The notes beneath the pieces are model-generated. The model made no database searches. It was not told where the DNA came from and was given only the letters and a program-made list of their open reading frames with translations. Shown piece by piece: positions 1-14,174 of a stretch of DNA of 64,000 nucleotides; the stretch's first letter is position 1, and the number at the start of each line of letters is the position of its first letter. A program made the position numbers and the translations under genes. Source of the DNA: Cunninghamella blakesleeana (taxonomy: Eukaryota > Mucoromycota > Mucoromycetes > Mucorales > Cunninghamellaceae); contig JAFCIZ010000005.1 of assembly GCA_017871115.1 (NCBI GenBank), positions 496,001 to 560,000 on the forward strand. Reading direction: 5' to 3'.

Positions 1-565
1 CTACCGTTGCTATTCCTACGTGATTTGTTTCTTGATGCTAATGATGATGATTCACTACTTGTATTCATATCCATGATCATAGGTCCTTCCTGTTGTTGTT
101 GATTCATATCCATTAATCCTCTTTCAATGCCTTCTTCAGTTATATGTCTAGGTACTACTGCATCTTCATATGGCTGTTGTTTAGCGTGTTTATATTTTTA
201 TTTTTTAATATATATATAGTTAGTAGATAAATTCATATTTTATATTATCATTTTTAGTATATATATACAAGGTTTCTTACTGCTCCTAATTGGTTTACTA
301 TTTGATTATCTACAAAAAAAAAGATATAATAAAATAGCATGTTATTATATCGTTAATAAATGATAAATGATATAAATAGTTTTTAGCTTACTTTGCCTGT
401 GATTTTGAAAATGTTGTACAACAAAAGGGATATTGGATTGTACAGCTGGCTGCCTATAATGATTACGCCAATCTTCTAACTATATATATATAATAATAAT
501 AATAGCAATATACAGATATAGAAATAAATGTAAACATTTATTTAAATCGTAATAGTTCTATATTT

Positions 566-603
<38 letters not shown>

Positions 604-1406
604 GTAAATTACCATCCTTTTTAATACAGATGTAGTCCTTGGTGGTGTTAAATGTCGATCAATTGGTTGAAAATCAGATATAGAATTATTTCTATTTACA
701 ATAGCGGCTGTATTTAAATAATCTCGAGGAGAAAGGGTCATAGATTCTTGCTGATTAACCCAGTTTCGTAGTTTTTTTGGGGGCTGAGTATTATTGCCTT
801 CTTCGTCATTTGAAGTTAAAGACATTTGAATTATTTGTGAATAATCATCTGATACAATTGAATTATGAGTTAAAGATTCATTAGCATTGTTCATAAACGA
901 TGGAGACGGTTGACTAATATTAATATTATTGTTATTATTATCAGTATGATCAAGTCGATGTAATGTTATATGAATATTTTGTTCTTGTTGATGAATTGTA
1001 TCTTGAATTTGCCAATTGTTTGGAGGAGAAGATTCTGGGGGTGGTGGTAAATGAGGTGATATCATATTTTGTGTTATAATGTTTTGTTGAATACTATTAA
1101 GGTTGTTATTGTTTTCTTGTATCAAATTCGCTCGGCGCCTTTGGCGTAATAATGGTATATGCTATTGATGAAAAGTAAAAAAAAAAAAAAAAAAAAATAC
1201 AAATAAAAAGGCGTTTTATTCTTATTTTTATTATTCTTATTATTCTTATTACCAATGCTGGATTGGAAGTAGATGGGGTATTGATATTTTGGTTAAATGG
1301 ATCAAAAGGGAAATGAAATTCTTCGGATTGCATGCTAGGCCTACCATTAAACCAAAAATTAATGACAGAATAAAAAAAATTTTTATTATTGTGTTATTAT
1401 TATTAG

Positions 1407-1445
<39 letters not shown>

Positions 1446-2903
1446 ATACATATACATATACATATATATGGATTGTACCTAAAATATTTATTGTCCAACG
1501 TGTTTGAGTGTGCAATAGGATCAACCACAGGAATATTTGACTCACTAATATTGTTATTATCATTATAAGGAGATAAAGGATGATAGTAGTCATTATCAGA
1601 GATGGAATCAAAGGGCTCATTTGGAAAGGATGATGCTTCAATATAAATTGGTTCATTCATATTTACAATAGAGGATTGTCTGGTATTAGTTGTACTCTCT
1701 ATAGCTGTTTGTTGGTGTGACGTTATTGCATGTATGGTTCCATTTTCACCACTATAATTGTTGCTATTGTTTATAGTATACAGCTGAATATCATTATTAT
1801 TATTATTCTGATGATCGTAAGGCGATAAATTTTCATTATTTGAAAATAATCGTTCTGATAATTCATTAGAAATCATAAAATGATGAAGGTCACTGTTTAA
1901 AGTTGTTGTTAATGATGAATTAAAAACTTGTTGTTGAATAGTCTTTAAAATTAAAATTAAAAATAAAAAAAAGTAATAGAAACAAAAAGAAAAAAACATT
2001 TCATACCATTAGTCATTAAATAATAAAAGTATTTATTTACATTTTTGTTTTTATTTTATATTTAAATAGTCTATTACATTGTTTATAGTAAATAGCCATT
2101 CATCGTCTAAAAAATAAGGATTATCTGATAATGTTATTTGTGCCAGCCTATTCAAAAAATATAATTTATTATTAAATAATAAAAGTAAATATAATTTATT
2201 TTTATCATAATCTTATTCTTTATAAAAAAAATTACTTTGTTTCTGATACAGGAAGATCAATGTTTTTATTTTTTTTAGTGCTTATTTCTTTGTGAATACT
2301 TGATAATAATCTTGATGCTTTTACTAAAAAATAATGCAAGTATAAGTATAAGCATAAACTTTAACTAATCATAATGTTAATGAAAATTATATTTGCGTAT
2401 GTATATGTACGGTTTTTTGTTTTTGTAGATTACCATATACATCAGTGCATTTTATTTTATGGATTAGAGTAATACCAACTAATAGACGCGCCAATACACG
2501 AAGGTTCATTTCACTTTGTGCATTTTCCAATTGGGTGCTAATTATATTAGTTAAAAAATAAAATATAATTATGAATGTTAAAAATAAGTATTTATTTTAT
2601 ATGGACGCAATCCAAGTAAATAATAATAATAATTTTAATGGCATTTATGACATGTATTTTAATACTGTAGTAGTGAAAAATCGGTAAAGTTGAGTCGATG
2701 ATGTATTTGATATTTGTTCTTGGATCTTTTTTGTAAAAAGTATGCTGCATTCCTGATATAATAGTAATAATAGTAGCACTTTATGAATTAATAATCAAAT
2801 ATAAACTTGTAGCGTGTTGAATAGCTGTCAATATATATATACTTATTTATTTTTTTTACCATATTGTAGTTAATGCAGTATTATCTCGAGGTAAGCTTTC
2901 CAT
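1..2903 (-). CDS. alpha-kleisin (Rec8/Rad21/Scc1-like cohesin subunit), 3' end outside window
   Basis: Eleven exons can be joined in phase: 2903-2860, 2752-2666, 2537-2434, 2323-2236, 2147-2078, 1942-1479, 1340-1253, 1161-613, 479-392, 309-269 and 173 to the edge. Residues 1-130 resemble the N-terminal kleisin domain that binds the SMC3 neck: LPRDNTALTTIWNAAYF matches the usual LAKKGPLAxxWLAAxx, and LRVLARLLVGITLIHKIK matches the LALRLSGxLLLGVVRIY helix. A long Asn/Ser-rich linker follows, as expected of the separase-cleaved middle part of kleisins. The C-terminal SMC1-binding winged helix must lie beyond position 1. The start is only a few residues shorter than the family norm and lacks the common MFY. 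Whether it is the mitotic (Rad21) or meiotic (Rec8) form cannot be decided here. Family call fairly sure; exon borders inferred. Confidence 0.66.
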
Positions 2904-3098
2904 TTTTTATTTATTTATTTCAAAGATAAAAAAAAGAAATATAAAAAATTAAAAAAGAGAAAAAAAAAATCAATTGTACGTATGTAAAAGCAAAAAGAAT
3001 TTTTTTTAAAAAAATAGACAAGAAAAAGGAAATATTATGAAAAAAAATTGAGATTTATATAAAAATTATCCACCACTAAAATTCATGCAAATCTGAGT

Positions 3099-4783
3099 TT
3101 AATTCAAGTCTATGAGAGATGTGTTGTTTTTTATATTTTCCAAGAGAAGTTGTTCTTTTAGTTCTTGTAATCGTTTGATCTATTATAAAAGAATATAAAT
3201 AAGTTTACAAATATATAAAATATATCAATAAACATAAATTCTATGTTTTTTTTTTTTTTTTTTTAAAAAAAAACATTCATCCGTTATATGCTTATCACCT
3301 CTTGTTCAACATGTTGTGCTCTTAAATTCATTAAATAGGTTGATGGAATAATAGAAGTGTCTACCAATTGTATAATAGACTGTGCATATATGTTAGCATT
3401 GTACATATAATTAAAGTGATTAGGTGAATTTCTAAAATATGTTAATATATATATATATATATAATTAATACAATTATCATGGTTATACATAAATATAATA
3501 TATGTTAAAATCAATTACATATTGTTATAATCATCAATGTTTTGATTGTTATTTTTTGACGGAGAGTCATTACTATTATTATTATAGTTGTGATATTGTA
3601 TTGATTTGGTACATTTATCAAATTCTTTTTTGTATTCTTCATAAATTAAACTTGGGACTTTTGTTAAGCTACGAAGTGTATTAGGAAAAAATGCATTTGT
3701 AGGTTGAATATCTAAAGGGACATGAACTTGTGTCAAGATATTTCGCTCATTTGGTTGTGATTGGAAGCAAATAGTTTGGATTTTATGACTCTAAAAAAAA
3801 CAAATATATAAAAAAGAGAGAAAGAGAAAGAGCGAAAAAAAGGAAAAATTAGCATTTTTATTATATTTATTTATTGACCTTATATTCATGTATATTAAAA
3901 ACTTACATTATCCTCTGATTTATCAAAACAAGAAATTATAATCCCAAAAAAATGTTCGTCCATCATTTGCTGAGAATATTGTGTTTGTAAATCTATACAT
4001 TGGATATATATATATTTAACTTGATCGCTTCCATATTAATTCACTTATTTTATTATATTTTTACCTATATGTGATGGAAATACTGTAATATGAGGATGAC
4101 TATGATACTAATTTAAAATAATTTTAAAAATAATAAAAATGATAAGTATATTTATAAGAAGATAAATATATAATTATATATAGTTTCATATTTATATATT
4201 ACCCAACCAATAACTATACGTGATCTACCAATTTGTTTACTTTCTTCCTATTAAAAATAATTAAGTAGATATATATAATCTGTATTTAGTTCCATATATA
4301 AACAGGAGTAATAGGCTAAAAATATTTCCTCTACTTACTTCAGCTTGTATAGCAGCTAAATGTTGTTGTGTGGATTCTATTTCCACACGGTCAGGCCTTT
4401 TGTCCGATCTTGTAAGTAATGATACTGATTCGACTATGGCTATTTTTTTATCTTTCATAAATGGATTTGTAACTGAAGCTTCCTAATATTAATGATAATA
4501 ATAGTATTGTTTTAAAATGAAATATACTTTTTTGGATTGAGTAATAAATAAATACATAGCTATTTTATATTTATATTTTATTAATATGAATAAATTACAT
4601 TCCAATAACCTAGAAGCATACCGATAACTTCCTCCTATAAATATCAATGATTTAATGTCATAGTACAAACAATCTAATCCAACTATTAGTATTATAGGTA
4701 AACGAACGTACTTTCTCTGTTGTCAAGGCGTGATTCAATAATATTTGGTATACATTTGATGTTAATATGACTTTGGTGAGCAT
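3099..4783 (-). CDS. BRCC3: BRCC36-like K63-specific JAMM/MPN+ deubiquitinase
   Basis: Nine exons (4783-4712, 4634-4599, 4482-4339, 4247-4203, 4107-4065, 3992-3907, 3790-3519, 3431-3299, 3179-3099) give 303 residues, close to the about 316 of animal BRCC36. The catalytic set is complete: Glu in EEVIGMLLG, then HSHPHITVFPSHID, matching the JAMM zinc motif H-x-H-x7-S-x2-D. LLTRSDKRPDRVEI and GIIISCF are characteristic of BRCC36 rather than RPN11 or CSN5. The C-terminus (IKRLQELKEQLLLEN) is the coiled coil that pairs with an Abraxas/ABRO1-type MPN- partner in known complexes. No such partner is visible in this window. The known activity is removal of Lys63-linked ubiquitin, in DNA repair (BRCA1-A) or signalling (BRISC) complexes. 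Confidence 0.85.
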
Positions 4784-5199
4784 AAATGAAAGTATATATC
4801 TTTTTTTATAAACTAAATTTTAAAAAGTGAATTGATTTAATATAGCAATAGATATAAATAAATAGAATATAAATATAAATATATAACAATATCAAAAATA
4901 TGTCTTATAATAAATTAAAGTTAGAGACAAGAAAAAGAAAGGGTATTTTGGAAAAAAAAAAAGCTAAAGCTTTAACCTTTTTATTTCGTGGGCTGGGTTT
5001 GAAAAAATATAAAAATTCTTTTTTCTTTTTTAAAAATAACTATTTCTTTTACTTTCTTCATAATTTGTTGTATAAGCATAAAATAGACACCTTTAACAAT
5101 GCCTGTTGTAAATTAAAAAGTGAATCTAAAAATTAAATTTATTTATAATAAATATAAATGTTGATCTCTATATTTACTCTTTCTTCTCCTTTTCTCACT

Positions 5200-5230
<31 letters not shown>

Positions 5231-5410
5231 CTTTTGATACACACTTTATTTTGATAAATACACTTTTACGTATATCTATACATATACTTTATGAATATTT
5301 ACCAATATTACTCATACGTTTATTGTTATTCCTGTTTTTATTATAATTTGAATGTATATATATATATATGTAATATTTAGGGATTAAAAAAAGAAGATAA
5401 TAGAGAATTA
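4784..5410. other. intergenic, divergent promoter region
   Basis: Lies between the BRCC36-like gene (leftward) and the methyltransferase gene (rightward), so it should hold both promoters. It contains a poly(T)-poly(A) junction at about 5198-5230 and AT repeats near 5355-5370. The open frame at 4900-5136 is Lys/Phe-rich with no family resemblance and is not called. Confidence 0.5.
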
Positions 5411-6420
<1,010 letters not shown>

Positions 6421-7139
6421 AAAATAAAATGTTGGAATTTTTTTTTTTTAATTTACATCAAAGATAACTTGTAATTAAATAGTAATTATGTAGTGTTTAT
6501 TTGAATATATATATCCAGATTTGTTTATTTATATATAAAGTTTAAATTTATTACTAACATGATAAAATGGCTTTATGTTGATTGCTATTTATTCAAAGTC
6601 AGTAGGATAATATTTTTCATGATCATCATTAATTTTTAAATAGAAATAATAACAGTGATTAAATATATATTTATATTTATATTGTTTGTTGAGCAAAAAA
6701 AGGAAAACGAATTAAATTTTTTTTTTTTAAAAAAGTGTTTTAAAATGTCTGTGGTTTTTAAAAATTCTTTTTCTTCTTTTTTCTTCTTCTTTCTTTTCTC
6801 TCTTTTTTATTTAACTTTACTTTTTTTTTTAAAAAAAAAAATTATTTCTTATTGTTACTATTATTTAAAATAGGCAGTATTTCATATTAAATCTTACGTT
6901 ATTTTAGTTTGTTAATATTGCCAAATCTATTTTATATTTCAGGTAAAAAAAATAAATAGATTTCTTTATATCAGTTGGAAACGTGTTAAGGAGAAACCTT
7001 AACGAAATAAAATAAAAAACTTGACCTTTTTGATAACCTATTGCTTTTTTTTTTCTTTTCTGTTTTCAACTTTTTATTAAAACATATAGATCTTTTATAT
7101 ATACTCTTTTATATATATATTTATATATAAATAGCTGTT
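6421..7139. other. intergenic, tandem genes
   Basis: Spacer between the methyltransferase and the LAMMER kinase. It has T-rich tracts and a poly(T)-poly(A) junction near 6820-6840. AT-rich sequence immediately upstream of 7140 may include the kinase promoter. No gene seen. Confidence 0.4.
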
Positions 7140-8248
7140 ATGGCAACTGTTACATCCAATAGAAAAGATGATTGGAGAAAAGAGTTTTACAAAAATGGTT
7201 ATCCTAAAGAAGTGATAGTAATTGAAGATTCACCGACTCCGCCAAAAACACCTGAAAAAGTACATAATAAACCAGTACGACCACCTTCTATTATTACCAT
7301 CAGTGATGGTGATCATTTACCACCAGCTGCTTCTACAAGATCAAAACGTAATAGGCGGGATCTAGACGATAACCAAAAAAATACATCACAACAGAAACAA
7401 AAGCAATATACATCTATACCAACTCCACCAAGTGCTACAACCACTATTAAAAAACGAAGGAAAATAAACCCCAGCCAAAGTAAATATAAATAGTTGGAGT
7501 GAATAGAGAGCAATAATACTATTATTAAAAAATCGGCAGATAGAAGGAGATAGATGCCTGTATTAAATTAACCCTTTATTATCTTTTTTTTTTTTTTTTT
7601 TTTTTTTTCATGCATATCTTTCATACTTTTAATAATGCTATTGTTTTTATCAAATCAATCAAGCTAGAGGAATGGTAACTATTCAAGCACCACCACCACA
7701 GGTAAAAATAAATAATAAAAATAAAATTTATAAACTATAAAAATAAAATAACCTGAACATAATATTAATCCCACATATTTATTATATATTATTTATTTAA
7801 ATAGCGCATGGTAGATGATAAAGATGGACATTACATTGTAAAAATAAATGAAAATTTATCACCACGATGTAAGTATATTATATTAAATAATTCACTAGAT
7901 AACAAAAAAAAAAAGAATATGGGAAGAGTAAAAAAAAAATATAGAAAATGGAGAAAAGTTGGATTATTTATGGTATATAAAACAACTTCTCTAAATTAAT
8001 AATAGATAAAATATTGAGATTACTTGGACAAGGTACTTTTGGAAAGGTGGTCGAATGTTATGATAGGGTAAAAAAACATTGCTATGCCATCAAGATAATC
8101 CGTGCTATCCAAAAATATCGCGAAGCAAGTAAAATTGAAATTCGTGTATTATCAACCATAAAAGAATATGATCCATTAAATCTAAAGTAGGCATAGAAAG
8201 AAAATGATATAATATATATATAACTTTTAATCCTTCTATATTAAGCTA

Positions 8249-8289
<41 letters not shown>

Positions 8290-9634
8290 TAGTAAATGTA
8301 TCCATCTTGTAGAATGGTTTGAACACGAGAATCATATATGCATGGTATTTGATTTACTTGGTCAATCCGTCTTTGATTTTTTAAAGTCCAATCATTTTAA
8401 CCCATTTCCAATGAATCATATCCAACATTTTGCTAAACAAATATTAACTAGTATTGCTTGTAAGTTTATAAATTTATATATAAATGTACAAATGCAAATA
8501 TAAAACATATATATTAATTTATTTTTATTATCCCTATTTCTCTTTAATATTAATAGTTATTCATGGGTTAAAATTAGTACATACAGACTTGAAACCAGAA
8601 AATATTTTACTTGTCGATAATACTGCCGATTCGCATCATGATGTAATTGAAACACATTCTACTAAATAGTATTTTTACTCAAAGTATTAATAATAATAAC
8701 GTTAACCTTATTAATATATTAATACATGTATTTAATTTTATTAGGGAAAATCATCAGATAAACCCATATTTACATTAAAAAATACAGAAATTCGATTAAT
8801 TGACTTTGGGTCAGCTACATTTGAAAAAGATTATCATTCATTGGTAGTATCAACAAGACATTATCGGGCACCAGAAATCATTTTAGGTATTTGTCGTTAT
8901 ATCGTATATATGTATATGTATATATATATTTACAAAAAAACTAAAAAAAAGAAATGACTAAAGAAAATAAACTAAATATTATGTTTTATATATATTGCTT
9001 TGATTTATGTAAACAGGGACAGGCTGGTCCTATCCATGTGATATATGGTCAATTGGTTGCATAATAGTGGAATTTATTACTGGTGATGCATTGTTTCAAA
9101 CACATGATAACTTAGAACATCTAGCAATGATGGAAGTAGCCCTAGGCAAGATACCCAATAAAATGAAACAGCTCTCTATGTAAGAAAGATGGTTAAATTA
9201 TATGTATATATAAATTAACTTATACATATATTTATGATTTTATTATTCATTTTGCCTTATTATTGTTATTACCATGATAGACTTAATGGACAAACTTATT
9301 TTAAAAATAATGACTTACAATATCCAACCAAAGACACAACTAAACAAAGTAAAAAATATGTAAAAGCAATGAAACCAATTGAAGTAAGTCCTTTTTATTA
9401 TTATTGTTACTATTGTTATTATCATTATTTTATTTTATATTATATTTTTGCAAATACATCACATATTCATTAATATTCTATTTTGTTTATAATTAGCAAA
9501 TTCTTTCTAGATCAAAATCAGAAGCCCATTCTCTTTTATTGGATTTACTTAAAAAAATGTTTCAATACGACCCACACTATAGAATCACTGCCACTGAAGC
9601 ACTTCGTCATCCATTCTTTCAAATTAATATCTAA
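7140..9634 (+). CDS. LKH1: LAMMER (CLK/Lkh1/Kns1-type) dual-specificity protein kinase
   Basis: Ten exons: 7140-7479, 7670-7701 (or 7664-7701), 7805-7868, 8006-8186, 8293-8459, 8557-8642, 8745-8886, 9017-9179, 9281-9383 and 9497-9634, giving 471 or 473 residues. A basic, Pro/Ser-rich N-terminal tail precedes the kinase domain. Visible motifs are the glycine loop [13 protein letters not shown], lysine in CYAIKII, the catalytic loop HTDLKPEN, the metal loop [19 protein letters not shown], and the signature [14 protein letters not shown], which names the family (EHLAMMERILG). LAMMER kinases phosphorylate SR splicing factors and, in yeasts, act in stress, flocculation and TORC1-linked control. 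The second intron has three stacked AG acceptors (see finding), so isoforms are possible. Identification is firm. Confidence 0.95.
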
Positions 9635-10142
9635 TTATTGCCTTATACTTAAATCAATAACTTTTAATAAACACCATTCCTTGCTTTAAAATATTACTTT
9701 ATTAGTATTACAATCTTAAAAAAAGTTAATCACAGCTAATTATAACAATGTTGATAATACATATATATATTATTTTATTTTTAATTTTTTTTTTTCTTTT
9801 TCAGTTGCTTTCCGTTATATAATATATATATCATTCAATTTCTTGTCAGCAAGAGTTTCTACTGTTGTTTTGGAGTAAATTATTTCGTAATAAAAATATA
9901 GAAAGAAAAAAAAAAAGCTTGAGAAAGACCATAAATGATTTTTTATAAAATAAATTTTTGTAAAAAAACTATTCTAGTACCACAGTACACTAACTTTTCT
10001 ATGATATAGAATTTTCTCTCTTTATTTTGCTGTTATTTTGGCACTATATATACATATATTTATATTTACTTGTTTGAATCGGATACTAGTTAATATGATA
10101 AATAATAAGAAAATAGATTAATTAACATGATTATATATGGCT

Positions 10143-10204
<62 letters not shown>

Positions 10205-11019
10205 CACCAGGCTTTTATATTTTTATTATTAATGCAATCTAACACAGCTAGTTACAATCAATAAAAAGATCAGCTTTTCGTCAACAAGAAATGGTAATAT
10301 TAGTTTATTGAGAAATAATATTCAAGCCCATTTGAAATTTCTTCATCATTAAAGATATATTTATTGTAATCGATACTGTGTATCCCACTTTATCGATAAT
10401 GCAATAATCGGTATCAGTTTCTTTCTTTTTCCAGAGATCTTTGCATACGCATAAAATCATAGTCGTCTTAAAAAAATTTATAAATTTAAAAGCTTGAATA
10501 CACCTATGATATAATATAAACCCATAATATACATTATTCACTTTTAAATTATTATTTACGGACATATTTTTAATTTCTTCATTATATTCGTGTATATCTT
10601 ATCCAACCAAAAAAAATATTTAGCTTTTGGTAGTTTTTTTCTTTTGAGCATATTTTAGCTCTCATGGTGATAGAGATATAGAATTTTTTTCTTAATTTTT
10701 ACACTGGATTAAGGAAGGGGATCGTCAATATCTTTAAAAGTTTTTAGAATATGATTAAAAAAAATTAATATAGGTTGTTATATAATCATTTGTAAAATAA
10801 TAAGCAATCTATAATATATATCATGATTAAATAATTATAATAAAAATTTCGTTTCTACCATATCGGAGTCAAAAGTGGTCAAAAAATATTTTTAATTTTT
10901 TTTATAAAAAGTCTAAACGCGACGCTACCTCCTCTTTTTCATTATTTATTTTAATCTTTTGATATTATCTACATTTACGTATAATATATATAATCTTATA
11001 TATTTTATAAAGCTTTATA
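9635..11019. other. long intergenic region with a 59-T homopolymer
   Basis: No protein with family resemblance is seen. An 86-codon open frame at 10305-10565 (minus) is judged chance. The region contains the longest homopolymer of the window (10146-10204). The last about 150 bases, with CTAAACGCGACGCTACC near 10911-10927, probably include the promoter of the downstream RSC9-like gene. Confidence 0.45.
10146..10204. repeat. poly(dT) tract, 59 consecutive T
   Basis: Uninterrupted T run counted directly from the sequence. It lies in an intergenic spacer about 0.8 kb upstream of the RSC9-like start. Its true length is uncertain because polymerase slippage and assembly both affect such tracts. 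Confidence 0.9.
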
Positions 11020-11838
11020 ATGACTAAAATACAAATGCCTAGTACTGAAGAATATAATAATTTCATACAACAGTTAAGCCAGTTTCATGAAAAAAAAGGG
11101 TAATTTTATATTTTTATTAAAAATAATCTGTAAAGAAATCAACAATAGAGTATAAGTTACTAAATGATCTTTACTATTATTATTTTTACATTATTCTGCA
11201 GTACTGTACTCCAACCAGAACAAGTTCTTGGTGGGAAACGACTTAATTTATTGGTTATATATAATTCTGTGATAGAAGCTGGAGGTTATGAAAAGGTATA
11301 TTTATCAATTTATTTATCATTTTTTCTTATTCTTTTCATTTCTAAGAAAAAATACATTTATCTATATATATTTAATTTATATAACAGTGTTTAACTTTAT
11401 ATATATTACAATAATCTTTCATTAGGTCACAAATAATCGTGGGTAAGTTTAGCAGAAATTGGGAATGAAGTAAATGTGTTTAAAAAGAGAGAAGATAAGC
11501 AAGCATAATTGGATAGTGGATTGGTAGAAAAAGATATACTCAAATATGAAGAGTATTATTTTTATTGGATGGAATAAAATAAAATTAAAGATATGGACCG
11601 ACAATTAAGAATTACCTCAATGATGAAAATGTATTTTTGGTTTTATAGATGGAAGCAAATCGGTGAACCGTTTAAATTTCCTCCAACTTGTACCAACAGT
11701 GCCTATGTCTTAAAAGCAGTTTATACAAAATACTTGGTAAAACATCAACAGCACTACAGTTATCACCATATAATTTACAACGTATATATTTTGAAAGCAT
11801 TACTTATTTTATTACCATTTCTTTTTTTTAAAAAAAAT

Positions 11839-11899
<61 letters not shown>

Positions 11900-14174
11900 T
11901 ATAGTTGGGTTGGGAGCAAGAAATGCATTGGAAAAGACATTGGACTCCGCCTCCAGAAGAAGTAAAAGGGAAAGGTGTAAATAGTGAAGAAAATATAGTT
12001 AAACCAAAGGACTCAGCAAGGCAAACAGCTACAGGTAAAATATTCTTATAAACTTTTTTTTAAATTTATTATTAATGCTTTTTTAATGCTAAATATTTAA
12101 TAAACTGTTTTATTTTATAATAACTTAGCATTAATACAACCTAGTCAAGATGGACATTTTCGTTCAATAAATAATCAATTTAGATCACAAAATTCGTATG
12201 GTCCTCAATTCGGGTCACCAGGTATATAAATCAATGTTAGAAAGTACATGTACAAATATATAACCACGTATAATTTGGTTTGATATTCAATCTTTCTTAT
12301 TTTTATATTTATTTTACATTTACATTTTAGCACATGTTGATAGTGAGTTTCGCACACGAATTCTTTTAGCATTACAGTCTAAATTACCAAATGAAGTGGA
12401 TTGGGTATTCAACACTCTAGTTAGATTCTCTTATAACTCAGAAAACTTCCATTTAGAAAGCACTCCAACTTTAATAGATCACCTTCTTGTTTTTACTGAT
12501 TCATTTTTTAGCAATGTTATTCAGTTAGATGAAACAATTGATGATGGGAAAACCTTAATCAGTATATTCAGTACAAAATCAGAACAGGAACAATTCGAAC
12601 GTGTGCTTCAAGTGTTTCATATTATACGTAACTTTTCATTTCTAGATATTAACATTCGCTTTTTGGCACATCATCAACTATTACAACAAAGATTATTGAA
12701 AAGTATATCCTTACCACCCAGTTCTTCCTATGCTGAATTAACAAGACACTGTTTAGATATTTTAGAAAATATTGCACCACAAGTCATTTTAAATAAACCC
12801 GATGGTCCTTACTTAACAGCCATGTCCAATCTTCTTTTTTCGAACGATAGAACATTGATCTTGGGAGCCATTCGTTCATTAACACGTCTTGCTGTAACTG
12901 AAGTCAATGAACGCATCCTCTGCGTACCAAATTTAGAGCTGATCCAACGTCTCTTTCAATTCCTTTTAGTAGACGATGAAGAATTAACTGCTGCCACATT
13001 AGAGTATTTTTATCAATATACTGGTCTGCGTGGTGGTGAATTTGCTATAAAAATGATGAAGGAATATCCTGGTAACTTGGTGGGTATTTTAACAGGATTT
13101 TTATCGTATAAATCGACAGTGGTTCCTGCTACACAGCATGTTAATGATACTATTCATGGCATTCCAATTGCTCAATTGATTGCTTCTGAAAATAATAAAT
13201 CACAAACTCCAAATCCACCTCCTGATCTTACAGACTTTATGCATCTAGATGAGCCTTACAGATGTCTTGGATGGTAAATTAAATACGATTTATATAACAC
13301 TTAACTCATATAAATATAATTATAATGTATACAAATTTTTAATAATATACTCATTATCTTATTAGGTTAAAAGAATTATTAAGAAGTAGCGACGAAGGTG
13401 ATACAATTCCATTAAATGATATATACAATAAATACCATTTTATTTTTGGATCAGAAAAACCATTGGAACTTAAGGAACTATATACTGTACTTAAAATTGC
13501 TTTTCGTCAGCCTCCTGAAGTAGAAAAGGCTGCTGCTGGACCAGCGCCTTTAAATGAATTACAACTAAAAAATATTATATATGCACCCGAAAAGGAACTG
13601 AAAGGTAGATATTTAATATATTATAATTTAAAAATAATAGTAATGATAATAGAAGGAAAAGGTATAGGAAATGAAAAAAATTAACCTTCTTTCTTTCTCT
13701 CTCTATACATATCTATTGTATTAATCTTAATTTATAGAATTAGTATGTTATTGGAAAGATTGTCATTTTAAACATCAAGATATGGGTGGATTATTCAACC
13801 ATGTACTAAGTAAACATATTATAGAAGGACAAGAGTCTTATGATTGCCATTGGAGGCACTGTAACAGAAAACAAATTTCAAGTCGTGCAGCGATGGCTGG
13901 ACATCTTAGAACTCATATAGAGCCATCACCAATGTCTACAGCTAAATCAACAAAAAAAAGAAAAATAAATACAAAATTCACTGTGTGTAAACTTCTTGTG
14001 GATGATGCTGAAGTATCTGGTGTCCCATTAACGGCAGCCTTACTATTACGAAATCTGGCCTGGAATAAACGGCTTCATTCTTATTTTATGCCCTATGAAA
14101 TGGAACTGTCATCATTAGCTATGCAACGTCCAAAACTTGCAAAATATATATTAACAGTATTATCAGAGTTATAA
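11020..14174 (+). CDS. RSC9: ARID-domain chromatin-remodelling subunit (RSC9/ARID2-like)
   Basis: Nine exons (11020-11099, 11202-11295, 11426-11442, 11649-11736, 11905-12034, 12129-12221, 12331-13273, 13366-13604, 13738-14174) give 706 residues. The N-terminal ARID runs about 10-110: GGKRLNLLVIYNSVIEAGG, then VTNNRGWKQIG and FPPTCTNSAYVLK. A long helical (ARM-like) middle follows, then an RFX-like segment (WLKELLRSS with YNKYHFIFG) and a pair of C2H2-type fingers (CYWKDCHFKHQDMGG with H-x4-H, then CHWRHCNRK with H-x3-H). This order is that of yeast Rsc9 and animal ARID2/BAF200. These are DNA-binding subunits of the RSC and PBAF SWI/SNF remodellers. Exon 3 is only 17 nt. Intron 4 contains a CA/TA microsatellite. 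Firm family call. Confidence 0.9.
11838..11889. repeat. (CA)n(TA)n microsatellite in RSC9 intron 4
   Basis: A run of CA dinucleotides passes directly into TA dinucleotides, just upstream of the splice acceptor at about 11903. It is likely polymorphic in length. Confidence 0.85.

Noticed and set aside
4900..5136. 78-codon frame upstream of the methyltransferase
   Set aside because: Lys/Phe/Asn-rich, no family resemblance, and the methyltransferase already has a complete N-terminus at 5411.
10305..10565. 86-codon minus-strand frame in the RSC9 upstream spacer
   Set aside because: No conserved pattern, no flanking exons and composition like intergenic DNA.
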